Shown piece by piece: positions 28,472 to 37,334 of a stretch of DNA of 43,862 bases. The DNA comes from JARRON01 sp037383845 (lineage in GTDB: Bacteria; Pseudomonadota; Gammaproteobacteria; Steroidobacterales; XN24), in NCBI GenBank assembly GCA_037383845.1, contig JARRON010000010.1:1-43862 (forward strand), written 5' to 3'. The notes beneath the pieces are model-generated. The model had not been told where the DNA came from. It ran no database searches and saw only the letters and a list, made by a program, of their open reading frames with translations. The position numbers and the translations under genes are program-made. The first letter of the stretch is position 1; the number at the start of each line of letters is the position of its first letter.

Positions 28472-30295
28472 CTATACACCGGGCCTGCGGGCCTCGATCC
28501 AGCGCTGATTGCGGCCCTCCAGGACATCCAGGGGCAGCGCGCCGCCGCGCAAGATCATGCTGTGCCAGGCCTTGATGTCAAAGTCGTCTCCCAGGGCGGC
28601 CTCCGCCCGCCGGCGCAGCTCGTGGAGCTTCAGCTCACCCAGCTTGTAGGAGAGCGCCTGGCCCGGGGTGGCGATGTAGCGGTCCACCTCCGAGACGATG
28701 TCGCCGTCCGGCAGCGCCGAGTTGCTCTGCATGTAGCGAATCGCTTCTTCCCGGGACCAGCCCATGGCGTGCAGGCCGGTATCCACCACCAGCCGCATGG
28801 CCCTGAGCTGCTCATCGTTCAGCCGCCCGAAGTACTGGTAGGGGTCCTGGAACATGCCCAGGGCCGGACCCAGCGACTCCGCGTACAGGGCCCAGCCCTC
28901 CACGTAGGCGGTGAACCCGCCGAAACGGCGAATCCTGGGCAGATCCGTCAGCTCCTGGGCGATGGCGCCCTGGAAGTGATGGCCGGGGGCGGCCTCGTGC
29001 AGCGCGAGAGTCTCGGTGGCGAACGTGGGCTGGGCCTTATCGAGCTTGGTGTTGACGTAAAAGATGCCCGGACGGGAATTGTCGGCCGGAGGCCTCTGGT
29101 AGGAGCCCGCCGCATCCGCATCCTCCCGGAACGCCTCCACCGGGCGGACTTCGTAGTCCGCCTCCGGAAAGTCCGAGAAAAGCCGGGGCAGCGCCGCATC
29201 GATGCGGTCCTTCAGTCCGCGAAAGGCCTCCAGCACCGCCTCCCGACTTGAGAACCGGAAGCGCGGATCGGTCCTCAGGTGCTCGAAGAAAGCCTGCAGA
29301 TCGCCCTCGAATCCCACCTCCCGGCGGACGCGGTCCATCTCCGTGCGGATCCGGGATACCTCGGACAGGCCAAGCCGGTGGATGGCCTCCGGATCCATGG
29401 AGGTGGTGGTCTCGCTCCGGACACGGAATGCATACCAGTCCTCGCCCCCCGGCAGGGCCGACCAGCCCACGGTTTCCCGGGCGGCGGGCAGGTATTCCTC
29501 GCGGACAAAGTCGGCCAGCCGCGTGTAGGCCGGCAGCAGCACCGACTCCAGCTTGTCCCGCCAGGCGGCGGTGATCTGCTCGGCCTGGTCGGCGTCCACG
29601 CTGCCGGGCAGATTCCGGACGGGTCCCCAGAAAAGACTCTCTTCCGCCGGGGTCCCGGCGATGCTGTCCAGCTGCGTCACCACCTGTTCCACCACCGGCC
29701 GGGGCTGGACGACGCCCCGGCGGATGCCTTCACGCATGTTCGCGATGGCCTGGTCCACCCAGACGGAGAAATCGTCCATCCGGGAAAGAAAGGCCTCGTA
29801 ATCGCCGGCATCGGCGAAGGGCTGTGCGCTGGCGCCGGAGCCCAGCATGGCCATCACGGAGGGCATGGAGAACAGCTGGTTCACCGGCAGGAGATGGGAG
29901 GGAAACTCCAGCGCCGCCAGGCCCTGGACCAGCTCGGCGCGCAGCACCTCACGGGTCAGAAGAGCCTGCCCTTCGAGGCCCTCCCCCGGGATGGCCTGAA
30001 GGTCCGCCAGGGTTCTCTCGTACAGGGCTTTCTGTCTGGCCCGGTGTTCTGGCCCGATGCTGATGGCCAGCCGGTCGTTGTAGCGATCGTCGCCCATGAA
30101 CGTGGCGGCCAGGGGATACAGCGCCAGCTGATCCTCGAAGAAGGCCTCGGCCAGCCGGTCCACGGCTTCGGCCGCGGCTCCCGGAGGAACGTCTTCGCCG
30201 GACACCGGGGCCGTCGCCGACGGTTCGGGCACAGGCTCCCGGCCGCAGCCGGCTGCGGCCAGGACCAGCACGAAGGCCAGCGGTAGCAGTCTCAC
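28472..30295 (-). CDS. DUF885-family lipoprotein, downstream paralogue
   Basis: 607 aa. The N-terminus MRLLPLAFVLVLAAAGCGRE is a lipoprotein signal with Cys17 as the lipidation site. The DUF885 domain is alpha-helical and carries the metallopeptidase-like motif HEAAPGHHFQ (His433, Glu434, His438), followed by YVEGWALYAESLG and MFQDPYQYFGRLNDEQLRAM. Family members are thought to be zinc-dependent peptidases or amidases, but activity is unproven. It overlaps its upstream neighbour by 4 bp, and the two share most motifs in the same order, so they arose by duplication. Both are probably periplasmic. Confidence 0.88.
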   Translation of the reverse strand: MRLLPLAFVLVLAAAGCGREPVPEPSATAPVSGEDVPPGAAAEAVDRLAEAFFEDQLALYPLAATFMGDDRYNDRLAISIGPEHRARQKALYERTLADLQAIPGEGLEGQALLTREVLRAELVQGLAALEFPSHLLPVNQLFSMPSVMAMLGSGASAQPFADAGDYEAFLSRMDDFSVWVDQAIANMREGIRRGVVQPRPVVEQVVTQLDSIAGTPAEESLFWGPVRNLPGSVDADQAEQITAAWRDKLESVLLPAYTRLADFVREEYLPAARETVGWSALPGGEDWYAFRVRSETTTSMDPEAIHRLGLSEVSRIRTEMDRVRREVGFEGDLQAFFEHLRTDPRFRFSSREAVLEAFRGLKDRIDAALPRLFSDFPEADYEVRPVEAFREDADAAGSYQRPPADNSRPGIFYVNTKLDKAQPTFATETLALHEAAPGHHFQGAIAQELTDLPRIRRFGGFTAYVEGWALYAESLGPALGMFQDPYQYFGRLNDEQLRAMRLVVDTGLHAMGWSREEAIRYMQSNSALPDGDIVSEVDRYIATPGQALSYKLGELKLHELRRRAEAALGDDFDIKAWHSMILRGGALPLDVLEGRNQRWIEARRPGV

Positions 30296-32127
30296 GATCC
30301 CGCCTCCTCCCCGGCGCTCCGCGCGATCCAGCGGTCGATGCCGGCTTCGAGCACACCCAGGGGGAGCTCACCGTTCTCCAGTATCTGGGCGTGGAAGGCG
30401 CGGACGTCGAAGTCCTCGCCCAGGGCCGCTTCCGCCCGGTCCCGGAGCTGGAGGATCTTCAGCTGTCCGATCTTGTAGGCGAGGGCCTGGCCGGGGATGG
30501 CCATGTAGCGCTCAGCCTCCGCGATGGCGCGGGACGGCTTCACGGCAGAGTTGTTGTACATGTACTGGAGCACCTGTTCCCGGCTCCAGCCCTTGCGGTG
30601 GATACCGGTGTCCACCACCAGCCGGATTGAACGCCAAAGTTCGGCGTTCAGCTTGCCGAAGTACTGGTAGGGATCGGTGTAGAAGCCCATCTCCCTGCCC
30701 AGGCTCTCCGCATACAGGCCCCAGCCCTCGCCATAGGCGGTGTAGCTGCCGAAACGCCTGAACGCGGGAAGATGGTCCAGCTCCAGGGAGAGGGCGCCCT
30801 GGAAATGGTGACCCGGGATGGCCTCGTGGAGAAACAGCGACTCCATCGCCCAGCTCGGCCGCGCGGACAGGTCATAGGTGTTCACGTAGAAGACCCCGGG
30901 TCGGGTGCCGTCCACCGACGGCGCCATGTAGGAACCCTTGGCGGCCGACTGCTCCCGGAAGGGTTCCACCGGGCGGATCTCGAAGCCGGCCTTGGGCAGG
31001 CGGCTGAACAGGGCCGGGGCTGCGGCGTCCGCCTTCGCCCTCAGCGCCTCGTAGCCGGCCAGGAGCTGCTCGCGGGTCTCGAAATAAAACCGGGGCTCGG
31101 TGTTCAGGTACTCGAAAAACTCGTCCAGGGTTCCCTCGAAGCCGACCTGCTCCATCACTCCCCGCATCTCGCCATGGATGCGCGCCACCTCCGACAGACC
31201 GATCTCATGGATCTCGTCGGGGGTGAGGGAGGTGGTGGTGTTCCGCCGCGCGAGATAGGCGTACCAGGCCTCGCCGTCGGGCAGGGCGTACAGTCCCACG
31301 GTCTCCCTGGCCTCGGGCAGGTACTCGTCCCGGAGGAAATCGCGAAGCCGGGCGTAGGCCGGCACGAGCTCGGTCCGAATGGCCTCCACGTAGGCAGACC
31401 GCAGCCGCTCCTGCTCGGACGCGGGCACGGTCTCCGGAAAATCAGCCACGACCCGGTAGAAGATGCTTTCCTGCGGGTCCTCCACGACGTGGGCTGCCAC
31501 CTGGGGAATGGTCTTTTCCACCAGGACCCGTGGCTGCACCACGCCCTTGGCCATGCCCTCGCGCATGTTGGCGATGGCCTGGTCCACGATCACCACGAAC
31601 CCGTCGACCCGCTTCAGCCAGTTCTCGTAGTCCTGGACGGTCTCGAAAGGCTGGGCGCCGGTGCCCGAGCCCAGCTGGGCGATCCAGTTGCCGATGTTGC
31701 GGAACTGGTTGACGGGGATGAGATAGGCGGGGAACCGCTCGCCCTCGAGTTCCTCCTCGAGATCGCTGATGAACATCTCCAGGCTGAGCCTGTCCTGCTC
31801 GCCGAGGGAGCCGGCGTCCACCGCCCTGGCCCGCTCGAGATAGCCGGTCAGCATCTCTCGCTCTTTCGCCCGATACTCGGCGCCCAGGAAGTTCGGAAGA
31901 CGGTCGTTGTAGCGGTGGTCGCCGAGGAAGGTGGCGCGCAGCGGGTTGAGCGCCAGCTGATCCTCCCAGTAGCCGGCGAACAACCCGGCCAGCGCGTCGG
32001 CCTGATCCTCGCGGGCCGTGGCGGAATCCGGCTGCCCGGCGGCAGGCGCGGCGGGAGGTGGCGTATCGGCTCCGCAGCCGGCGAGAACACCGGCCACGAG
32101 CAGCACGGGAAAGAGACTGGGCTTCAT
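30292..32127 (-). CDS. DUF885-family lipoprotein, upstream paralogue
   Basis: 611 aa. Lipoprotein signal MKPSLFPVLLVAGVLAGCGAD with lipobox LAGC (Cys18). The motif HEAIPGHHFQ (His434, Glu435) is followed by YGEGWGLYAESLG and FYTDPYQYFGKLNAELWRS, giving the same architecture as the adjacent paralogue. The Ala/Pro-rich stretch after the lipidated Cys is a flexible linker. TATAGT (minus strand, about 32200-32195) overlapping the stop of the upstream MATE gene is a candidate -10. The start ATG 32127 has GGAGGACTGC directly upstream, a strong ribosome site. Confidence 0.88.
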   Translation of the reverse strand: MKPSLFPVLLVAGVLAGCGADTPPPAAPAAGQPDSATAREDQADALAGLFAGYWEDQLALNPLRATFLGDHRYNDRLPNFLGAEYRAKEREMLTGYLERARAVDAGSLGEQDRLSLEMFISDLEEELEGERFPAYLIPVNQFRNIGNWIAQLGSGTGAQPFETVQDYENWLKRVDGFVVIVDQAIANMREGMAKGVVQPRVLVEKTIPQVAAHVVEDPQESIFYRVVADFPETVPASEQERLRSAYVEAIRTELVPAYARLRDFLRDEYLPEARETVGLYALPDGEAWYAYLARRNTTTSLTPDEIHEIGLSEVARIHGEMRGVMEQVGFEGTLDEFFEYLNTEPRFYFETREQLLAGYEALRAKADAAAPALFSRLPKAGFEIRPVEPFREQSAAKGSYMAPSVDGTRPGVFYVNTYDLSARPSWAMESLFLHEAIPGHHFQGALSLELDHLPAFRRFGSYTAYGEGWGLYAESLGREMGFYTDPYQYFGKLNAELWRSIRLVVDTGIHRKGWSREQVLQYMYNNSAVKPSRAIAEAERYMAIPGQALAYKIGQLKILQLRDRAEAALGEDFDVRAFHAQILENGELPLGVLEAGIDRWIARSAGEEAGS

Positions 32128-32195
32128 GCAGTCCTCCGGGAAACAGGCTTGAAAGTCGCGCCGCTGCCCCAGGGGCCGGCGCGTGAAGCCGCCTA

Positions 32196-33557
32196 CTATA
32201 CCGGCACGCGGGCGCCAGAGGGGCGGGAGATCAAGGCGAACCGCAGGTTAAGCAGGATCGCCGCCAGGCTGAGCCCCGCGATGAGGGCGAGCCAGACCGC
32301 CTGGGGGCCCAGCCGGGCATGGACGCCGGCGTACCAGGCCATGGGGAAAGCCACCAGCCAGTAGCTGGCCACGTTGAGGAACAGGGGGACTCGCGTGTCC
32401 TTGAAGCCGCGCAGCGCCCCGGCCGCCCCCACCTGGAGCCCGTCGGAGACCTGGAAGATCATGGCCATGCCGAGCAGGGACGCGGCCATGGAGCGGACCA
32501 CCGGATCGCTGGTGTAGAAGGCCGCGATGTGCTCCCTGGCGAACAGGAGCACTGTCGCCGAGGCCACCATGAACAGCCCGCAGATGGCGATGCCGGCGAA
32601 GCCGGATCGCCGCGCGTCCTCTGTCCCGCCCCGGCCCAGGGCCTGCCCCACCCGGATGGTGGTCGCGGAGTGAAAGGCCAGGGGCACCATGAACATGGTG
32701 GCGGCATAGTTGATGGCCACCTGGTGAGCCGCCACCTGCACGGCGCCCAGGGTGCCCATCAGCAGGGCGACGGCGCCGAACAGGCCCGCCTCCGCCTCCA
32801 CGCTGCCGGCGATGGGAATGCCCAGGGCCAGCAGTTCCCTCTGGGTGGCGCCCCGGGGCCGCTCGAAGCCGGACCATAGCCCGAACGGGCGATAGCGGGG
32901 GTGGCGCGTGACGTAGACCAGCATCACGACGAACATGCTCCACATGGCGATGGCGCTGGCCGCCCCGCAGCCCACCGCCCCCATGGCAGGGAAGCCCAGA
33001 TTGCCCCACATGAGTACCCAGTTGCCGAATACGTTCACCCCCAGCCCGACGACGGCGGAATACATGATGGGCCGGGTCCAGCCCACGCCCTCGGTCATGA
33101 ATCGCAGGCACAGGAAGGCGAATATCGCCGGCAGGCCCCAGGCGATGGCGCCCAGATAGCCGGCGGTGCGGGGCAGGATGACGGGGTCGACGCCGATGAA
33201 TCCCAGGACTCCTTCGGCCCGGCCCAGGAGCAGGAAGCAGCCCAGGGCCAGGGCCTGGCTCAGCCACAGGGCCTGGCGGAGATAGCCCCCGACGGCGGAC
33301 CACCGGCCCGCGCCGTAGGCGTGGGCGACGCTCGGGCTCACCGCCATGAGCACGCCCAGCCCGAGCAGGAAGACCATCATCCAGGCGCTGCCGCCCACGG
33401 CCACGGCGGCCAGGTCGGAGGTGCCGAGGCGTCCCGCCATGACGGTGTCGGCGAAGTTCATGCCGGCCATGGCCAGGTTGTTCGCCACCAGGGGCCCGGC
33501 CAGCCGGAGGATGACGAACGCCTCTCGGGCGAAGGGATGAGTCGGCCTTGCCGGCAT
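32196..33557 (-). CDS. MATE-family efflux transporter, NorM type
   Basis: 453 aa, twelve hydrophobic helices. The opening REAFVILRLAGPLVANNLAM and the motif FADTVMAGRLGTSDLAAVAVG fit the NorM branch of Na+ or H+ coupled multidrug and toxin extrusion proteins. The second-half equivalents are VQVAAHQVAINYAATMFMVP and GRGGTEDARRSG. The C-terminal part includes the DGLQVGAAGALRGFKDTRVP segment typical of NorM. ATG 33557 is divergent from the symporter gene across a 113-bp gap. Substrate not predictable. Confidence 0.92.
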   Translation of the reverse strand: MPARPTHPFAREAFVILRLAGPLVANNLAMAGMNFADTVMAGRLGTSDLAAVAVGGSAWMMVFLLGLGVLMAVSPSVAHAYGAGRWSAVGGYLRQALWLSQALALGCFLLLGRAEGVLGFIGVDPVILPRTAGYLGAIAWGLPAIFAFLCLRFMTEGVGWTRPIMYSAVVGLGVNVFGNWVLMWGNLGFPAMGAVGCGAASAIAMWSMFVVMLVYVTRHPRYRPFGLWSGFERPRGATQRELLALGIPIAGSVEAEAGLFGAVALLMGTLGAVQVAAHQVAINYAATMFMVPLAFHSATTIRVGQALGRGGTEDARRSGFAGIAICGLFMVASATVLLFAREHIAAFYTSDPVVRSMAASLLGMAMIFQVSDGLQVGAAGALRGFKDTRVPLFLNVASYWLVAFPMAWYAGVHARLGPQAVWLALIAGLSLAAILLNLRFALISRPSGARVPV

Positions 33558-33611
33558 GATCTGAGGCTCCTCGGGGCGAGGAATTCTACGCCAGGCGTGG
33601 CGGCGGGTCGC

Positions 33612-33640
33612 TTGTCATCTCCTTCCTCAGCCGGTAAACA
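33612..33640 (+). promoter_or_regulatory. candidate promoter of the symporter gene
   Basis: TTGTCA (33612-33617, five of six to consensus) is followed after 17 bp by TAAACA (33635-33640, weak). The transcript would start near 33647 and reach the GTG at 33671. Confidence 0.35.
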
Positions 33641-33670
33641 TCGCGCCTTCGCCGCCACGCGGGAATCACC

Positions 33671-35410
33671 GTGGAACAACTCAACGCCTTCATGGCTTCG
33701 GCCAATTCCGTCCTCTGGCACGACTCCGTACTGATACTCGTGCTGATGACCGGCGTGGTTCTGACGGTATGGAGCCGCTTCGCCCAGTTCCGCGCGGTGG
33801 CCCACGGCTTCCACGTCCTGCGGGGACGCTACGACGACCCGGAGGACCCCGGCGCCATCAACCACTTCCAGGCGCTGTCCGCTGCCCTGTCGGCCACGGT
33901 GGGCCTGGGCAATATCGGCGGCGTCGCGCTGGCAATCTCCCTGGGCGGCCCGGGAGCGGTCTTCTGGATGTGGGTGGTGGGTTTCTTCGGCATGGCCGTG
34001 AAACTCACCGAGGTCAACCTGTCCATGCTCTACCGGAACACCGACGACCCGGACAATCCCCACGGCGGCCCCATGTGGGTGGCCAGCAAGGGGCTGGCGA
34101 GAATGAATCCCGGTCTCGCCGGACTGGGCAAGGTCATCGGCGCGGTCTTCTGTGTCACCCTGCTGATCTCCACCGCCACCGGCGGCAACATGTTCCAGGC
34201 CTGGAACGTCGCCGAGATCACCCACAGCTATTTCGGCGTGCCCGGAATCGCCACCGGCATCCTGATGGCCCTCGTGGTGGGGGTGGTGATCATCGGCGGC
34301 ATCAAGCGCATCGGCGCGGTCGCAGGCCGGCTCGTGCCGTTCATGGTCCTGCTGTACATGCTGGCCGGCACCTATGTCCTTTTCGTCCACGCCGAGGCCA
34401 TTCCCGGCATGCTCGGGCTCATCCTCAAATCCGCCTTCGGGCCGTCGGAGGCCGCCGGCGCCTTCGTGGGCGGCACCCTGGGCTACGCCTTCCTGTACGG
34501 CATGAAGCGGGCCCTGTTCTCCAACGAGGCGGGCCAGGGCTCGTCTCCCATCGCCCATTCCGCCGCCAAGACCAAGGAACCCACCCGGGAGGCCATCGTC
34601 GCGGCCCTGGAGCCGCTGATCGACACCCTGATCGTGTGCACCTTCACGGCCCTGGTAATCCTTTCAAGCGGCGTGTGGAACCGCGCCGGCGACGCCGAGT
34701 ACGGCGTGGGTCCGGCGGTGGAAAGCGCCGGACCGGACAGCTGGACCCTGGAGGCCGGCCCGGCGCCGGTGCTTTACTCGGCCCAGGAGGAATGGTTCGA
34801 CGGCGAAGGCGTCTACATGATCGTCCACGCGGATCCGAACCCCCGTACCGGCAACGACCTCCACAAGGTCTACGGCACGGTGAGCATGACCGCGAGCGGC
34901 CGGCCCATGGTCGAGTGGCGGGAATTCACCAGCGGGAGCGAGCCTCGCCTCGCCTCCAACATCGTTTTCGTGGATTACCAGGGGGCGACGCTGACCGCCA
35001 AGGCTTTCGACTCCGTGACGCCGGGACTGGGCAAGTGGCTGATCACCCTGGCGGCCTGGCTGTTCGCCCTGTCCACCATGATTTCCTGGAGCTACTACGG
35101 CGAGCAGGGCATGGTGTACCTGGCCGGGGAGAGGTCGGTGCTGCCCTACAAGATCATCTTCTGCGGCCTGATCATCCTGGCCACCGTCGGTTTCATCGAG
35201 ACCGACCGGGAGCTGGACAATCTCACGGGGATCGGCACCGGCGTGATGCTGTTCGCCAACATCCCCATCATCTGGATATTCGCCAGGCAGTCGATGCTCG
35301 CCTACCGGGACTACGTCGGCCGGCTCAGGACTGGCCAGATCGGCCCCGGACACGAGCCCCCTTCCCTGGAGGACCTGATCAGCGGCAGGGACGTGGACCG
35401 GCGGTCCTAG
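33671..35410 (+). CDS. sodium:alanine symporter family (AGCS) transporter with extra-membrane insertion
   Basis: 579 aa, longer than the usual 450-500. The core helices carry the AGCS signature GLGNIGGVALAISLGGPGAV (78-97), plus FSNEAGQGSSPIAHSAA (284-299) and ALSTMISWSYYGEQGMVYL near the C-terminal third. Between helices, residues about 336-445 form a hydrophilic stretch rich in Asp, Glu, Pro and Gly that is absent from short family members and probably lies outside the membrane on one face. GTG start 33671 (MEQLNAFMAS). The protein likely imports alanine, glycine or a related amino acid with sodium. Confidence 0.9.
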   Translation: MEQLNAFMASANSVLWHDSVLILVLMTGVVLTVWSRFAQFRAVAHGFHVLRGRYDDPEDPGAINHFQALSAALSATVGLGNIGGVALAISLGGPGAVFWMWVVGFFGMAVKLTEVNLSMLYRNTDDPDNPHGGPMWVASKGLARMNPGLAGLGKVIGAVFCVTLLISTATGGNMFQAWNVAEITHSYFGVPGIATGILMALVVGVVIIGGIKRIGAVAGRLVPFMVLLYMLAGTYVLFVHAEAIPGMLGLILKSAFGPSEAAGAFVGGTLGYAFLYGMKRALFSNEAGQGSSPIAHSAAKTKEPTREAIVAALEPLIDTLIVCTFTALVILSSGVWNRAGDAEYGVGPAVESAGPDSWTLEAGPAPVLYSAQEEWFDGEGVYMIVHADPNPRTGNDLHKVYGTVSMTASGRPMVEWREFTSGSEPRLASNIVFVDYQGATLTAKAFDSVTPGLGKWLITLAAWLFALSTMISWSYYGEQGMVYLAGERSVLPYKIIFCGLIILATVGFIETDRELDNLTGIGTGVMLFANIPIIWIFARQSMLAYRDYVGRLRTGQIGPGHEPPSLEDLISGRDVDRRS

Positions 35411-35414
35411 GTCG

Positions 35415-35750
35415 TCAGTCCCCCGGACGCACGGCCCGAGCGGATTCGCACCACGCCTCGATCTTCAGTCGCACCACGGACCGCTGGGGACGATGGTTGA
35501 CCGGGCGCGTCTCCCCGGGCTCAAGCACGACCTGGCGGGTACGCGGGGTCTCCGGGCCGTTGCGGAATACCAGCTCGCAACGCACCGTAACCGTGGCGTA
35601 ACTGGTCAGCCGCACCACGGCGGAGTCGCCGATCTGGTCCACCTGGGCCGTCACCTCCAGCCCGTTGGTCTCCAGGTCCAGGTCCACCGGCCAGGCCCAG
35701 GCGGCAGCGGCCCAGCCCATACCCACGGCGACAAGCCATATCTTTCTCAC
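35415..35750 (-). CDS. small exported protein of unknown function
   Basis: 111 aa from GTG 35750. It begins with a signal peptide (RKIWLVAVGMGWAAAAWA, cleavage near WAWP) followed by a beta-rich mature part (LDLETNGLEVTAQVDQIGDS, then VVRLTSYATVTVRCELVF). It has two Cys residues that may form a disulfide. The start overlaps the stop of the upstream gene as GTGA (4 bp), so it is translated from the same transcript. Family not recognised. The fold resembles a small immunoglobulin-like or carbohydrate-binding-type sandwich, which is a guess only. Confidence 0.62.
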   Translation of the reverse strand: MRKIWLVAVGMGWAAAAWAWPVDLDLETNGLEVTAQVDQIGDSAVVRLTSYATVTVRCELVFRNGPETPRTRQVVLEPGETRPVNHRPQRSVVRLKIEAWCESARAVRPGD

Positions 35751-36157
35751 TTTCGGTCTTCCCCTTTTCCCGAAACGGCGTCCAGGGCGCGGTCCAGGGC
35801 TTCCTTGGCCTGGGCGGTGACGCCGCCGGCTTCGTACTTCTCCCGGATGCGACGCTCCAGCCTCGAGGCCAGCTCGTCTAGGGAGGCCTCGCCCTCCGAA
35901 TCCCCGGCAGCCTCGTGCCCGAAAAGGTTGATCCAGCGATCGGTGCGCCGGCCCAGCCGAAGCACCTCGTCGAAAAGCCCGCCGCCGGGCCGCACCAGGT
36001 CGACGACGGCGGCCACGAGGGCCAGCGGCGCCAGCAACAGGTCGCGGAGGGCGTCCGCCAGGAGCTTCGCCTGCAAGACCGCCACGTCGCGGATCAGCGC
36101 CCAGCGTTCCCGGACGGGCGGCGTCGCCGGGCTCCCGGCTGCAGTCTGATTCGGCAA
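35747..36157 (-). CDS. small membrane-associated helical protein of unknown function
   Basis: 136 aa from TTG 36157 (MPNQTAAGS). It has a hydrophobic region (ADALRDLLLAPLALVAAVVD) followed by a charged helical C-terminus (SLDELASRLERRIREKYEAG), suggesting one membrane-embedded helix and a cytosolic coiled region. Proteobacterial genes of this kind commonly sit beside hemH or similar housekeeping genes without known function. The TTG start has GAGG sequences just upstream (minus strand). It is coupled by a GTGA overlap to the exported protein downstream. Confidence 0.6.
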   Translation of the reverse strand: MPNQTAAGSPATPPVRERWALIRDVAVLQAKLLADALRDLLLAPLALVAAVVDLVRPGGGLFDEVLRLGRRTDRWINLFGHEAAGDSEGEASLDELASRLERRIREKYEAGGVTAQAKEALDRALDAVSGKGEDRK

Positions 36158-36218
36158 ACCCTCTTCCCTCGCTGGACAGTGGCCTTAGGATAACGGCAGC
36201 TTCAACGGAGAACAGCCA

Positions 36219-37334
36219 ATGGCCGGATACCTCGGCAGCGAAGGATATGAACACGGCACCCAGGAGCGGCTGGGCATTCTGCTGGCGAACCTGGGAACGC
36301 CGGAAGCCCCGGAAGCGGCGCCCCTGAGGCGCTATCTCGCCGAGTTCCTGTGGGATCCCCGCGTGATCGAGGTGCCCAGGCCCCTGTGGTGGCTGATCCT
36401 CAACGGCGTCATCCTGCGGACCCGGCCGCGGCAGTCTGCGGAAGCGTACAGGAAAGTCTGGACGGCGGAGGGCTCACCGCTGCTGACCATCTCCCGGGAG
36501 CAGGCTGCCGGCTTCGAGACTGCCCTGGGCCGGATTCTGCCCGGCCCGGCCAAGGTCGCCCTCGGCATGCGCTATGGCAAGCCGTCCATCTTCGAGGCCC
36601 TGGAGGCGCTGCGGGCGGCCAACTGCCGCAGGCTGCTGGTGCTGCCGCTATACCCACAGTATTCCGGGAGCACCACCGCCTCCACCTTTGACGCCGTCGC
36701 CGCGGCCCTGGCGCGCTGGCGCTGGGTCCCGGAACTCCGTTTCATCAATCATTACCACGACGAACCCGGGTACATCTCCGCCCTGGCTTCCAGCCTGAGG
36801 GAACACTGGGAGGCCCGGGGCCGCAGCGAGCACCTCGTAATGAGCTTCCACGGGGTGCCGAAGCGGTACCTCCTGTCCGGCGACCCTTACCACTGCCACT
36901 GCCACAAAACCGCCCGGCTGCTGGCAGCCGAGCTGGACCTTGCCGATGACGACTGGTCCCTGAGTTTCCAGTCCCGGGTCGGCAGGGAAGAGTGGCTCAG
37001 GCCCTACACCGACGAGCACATCAAGGCGCTGGGGGCCGGCGGCACCCGGACCCTGGACGTCATCTGTCCCGGCTTCTCCGCGGACTGCCTGGAAACCCTG
37101 GAGGAAATCGCGCAGCAAAACGCCGAGTTCTTCGCCGAGGCCGGGGGTGAGCGGCTGACCTACGTGCCCGCGCTCAACGCGCGGGAGGACCACCTGGCGT
37201 TCCTGGCGAGTCTCGCCGCACGCCATCTCCAGGGATGGCCGGAAGCGGATCCTGCGTTCTCCGCCGAGACCAGGGCGGCCGGGTTGCGTCGCAGCCGCGA
37301 GCAGGCCCTGGCCCTTGGGGGCGGCGCGCGCTGA
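36219..37334 (+). CDS. hemH: ferrochelatase
   Basis: 371 aa; inserts Fe2+ into protoporphyrin IX as the last step of haem synthesis, at the cytosolic face of the membrane. Signature segments are ILLANLGTPEAPEAAPLRRYLAEF split across the N-terminus, LPLYPQYSGSTTAST, VMSFHGVPKRYL containing the metal-binding His211, and the C-terminal DVICPGFSADCLETLEEI with the paired acidic residue Glu292. The ATG 36219 is preceded by GGAG about 9 nt upstream. The last codon's TGA (37332-37334) overlaps the next gene by 1 bp. Confidence 0.96.
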   Translation: MAGYLGSEGYEHGTQERLGILLANLGTPEAPEAAPLRRYLAEFLWDPRVIEVPRPLWWLILNGVILRTRPRQSAEAYRKVWTAEGSPLLTISREQAAGFETALGRILPGPAKVALGMRYGKPSIFEALEALRAANCRRLLVLPLYPQYSGSTTASTFDAVAAALARWRWVPELRFINHYHDEPGYISALASSLREHWEARGRSEHLVMSFHGVPKRYLLSGDPYHCHCHKTARLLAAELDLADDDWSLSFQSRVGREEWLRPYTDEHIKALGAGGTRTLDVICPGFSADCLETLEEIAQQNAEFFAEAGGERLTYVPALNAREDHLAFLASLAARHLQGWPEADPAFSAETRAAGLRRSREQALALGGGAR

